Made by a program: the position numbers and the translations under genes. A stretch of DNA of 42,313 bases from an uncultured Planctomycetota bacterium (GTDB lineage: Bacteria; Planctomycetota; Phycisphaerae; UBA1845; Fen-1342): assembly GCA_900696535.1 (NCBI GenBank), contig CAADGM010000146.1, forward strand, positions 1 to 42,313, written 5' to 3'. Below are positions 42,062-42,313 of this stretch, piece by piece; the stretch's first letter is position 1, and every line of letters begins with the position of its first letter. The notes beneath the pieces are model-generated. The model did no database searches. It worked only from the letters and a program-made list of their open reading frames with translations, and was not told the origin of the DNA.

Positions 42062-42313
42062 ATGGCGCGGCCGCGCGTGTTGGTGTCTTGGGTAGGGCAT
42101 GCGGACCTCCGGGGATTCGCATCCGAGCTGCCGCCCGCCGCCCGCGACGCGCTGCTGAAGGTCGTGGGGGCAGGGCCGGCGGAGGCACCGGGACCGATCA
42201 AGACGCTGCTGAACGCTGAACGCTTCGACGAGGTTCATCTGCTGAGCAACTACGGGGCGAAGATGGACCGTCCCTTTGGGAATTGGCTGGGCTGCAAACC
42301 GAAGATCCACCGC
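42062..42313 (+). CDS. N-terminus of a possible CARF/RtcR-like regulator, cut by the window edge
   Basis: 84 codons are visible from ATG 42062 with a good ribosome site (CAGGAG). The sequence starts PRVLVSWVGHADLRGFA, then has GPIKTLLNAERFDEVHLLSN, and continues open to the edge. This alternation of a beta strand, G-x-x-DLR and DEVHLLSNY recalls the N-terminal CARF-like Rossmann domain of sigma-54 regulators of the RtcR type and related CARF proteins. With only 84 residues, and no effector domain visible, the call is tentative. Confidence 0.4.
   Translation, partial: MARPRVLVSWVGHADLRGFASELPPAARDALLKVVGAGPAEAPGPIKTLLNAERFDEVHLLSNYGAKMDRPFGNWLGCKPKIHR

Noticed and set aside
32806..42313. Search for a second copy of the tRNA-Ser end marking the other att site
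   Set aside because: No matching piece was seen by eye within the window; the island probably extends past the right edge.

Overview
The window most likely comes from a member of the Planctomycetota (Phycisphaerae or a near relative). The DNA is GC-rich. It carries a prepilin-like protein with both an [16 protein letters not shown] leader and an H-X9-DG motif, a large membrane coiled-coil protein, a SpoIIE-type phosphatase and several families of GC-rich intergenic hairpins. This placement is inferred from gene content; no rRNA is present.

1-9033 is the end of an exopolysaccharide locus on the + strand: a 5'-truncated heparinase II/III-type protein, a GDP-mannose/UDP-glucose-type dehydrogenase, two related GT4 glycosyltransferases, and four acyltransferase-fold proteins (three GNAT-like, one FemAB-like). 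The last GNAT gene is split by a one-base deficit in a G7 run. 9189-16386 holds the prepilin-like protein, a DUF72 protein, the coiled-coil membrane protein, a beta-CASP metallo-hydrolase and an ABC-2 exporter pair. 16505-21845 holds a membrane-bound Fe-S oxidoreductase of the FadF/heterodisulfide-reductase type and a MacA/MacB-like efflux operon. 21962-27822 (- strand) encodes an acyl-CoA mutase large subunit with isobutyryl-CoA-mutase-type specificity residues, the phosphatase, and pyruvate phosphate dikinase with a lysine-rich tail. 28271-32583 has a polytopic glycosyltransferase and the cytochrome bd oxidase genes cydB and cydA.

From tRNA-Ser(UGA) at 32721-32805 to the right edge the window looks like a mobile or accessory island. 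It opens with a consensus sigma-70-type promoter, a tyrosine recombinase, a small coupled ORF and a large serine recombinase. Next come an XRE repressor and, divergent from it, a five-gene operon (37560-41510): a small unknown protein, two tandem paralogous Cys-rich proteins, a DUF2130 coiled-coil protein with a PD-(D/E)XK nuclease core, and a Cas4/RecB-like nuclease with Cys pairs fused to a degenerate metallopeptidase-like domain. The region between repressor and operon carries a 21-bp inverted repeat squeezed between back-to-back promoters. A small convergent gene and the start of a possible CARF/RtcR-like regulator end the window.

The repressor-controlled two-nuclease operon is the best candidate for an undescribed system (defence, or maintenance of the element). 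That role is inference from domains and layout only. Coordinates and motifs were read by eye; no database search was run.
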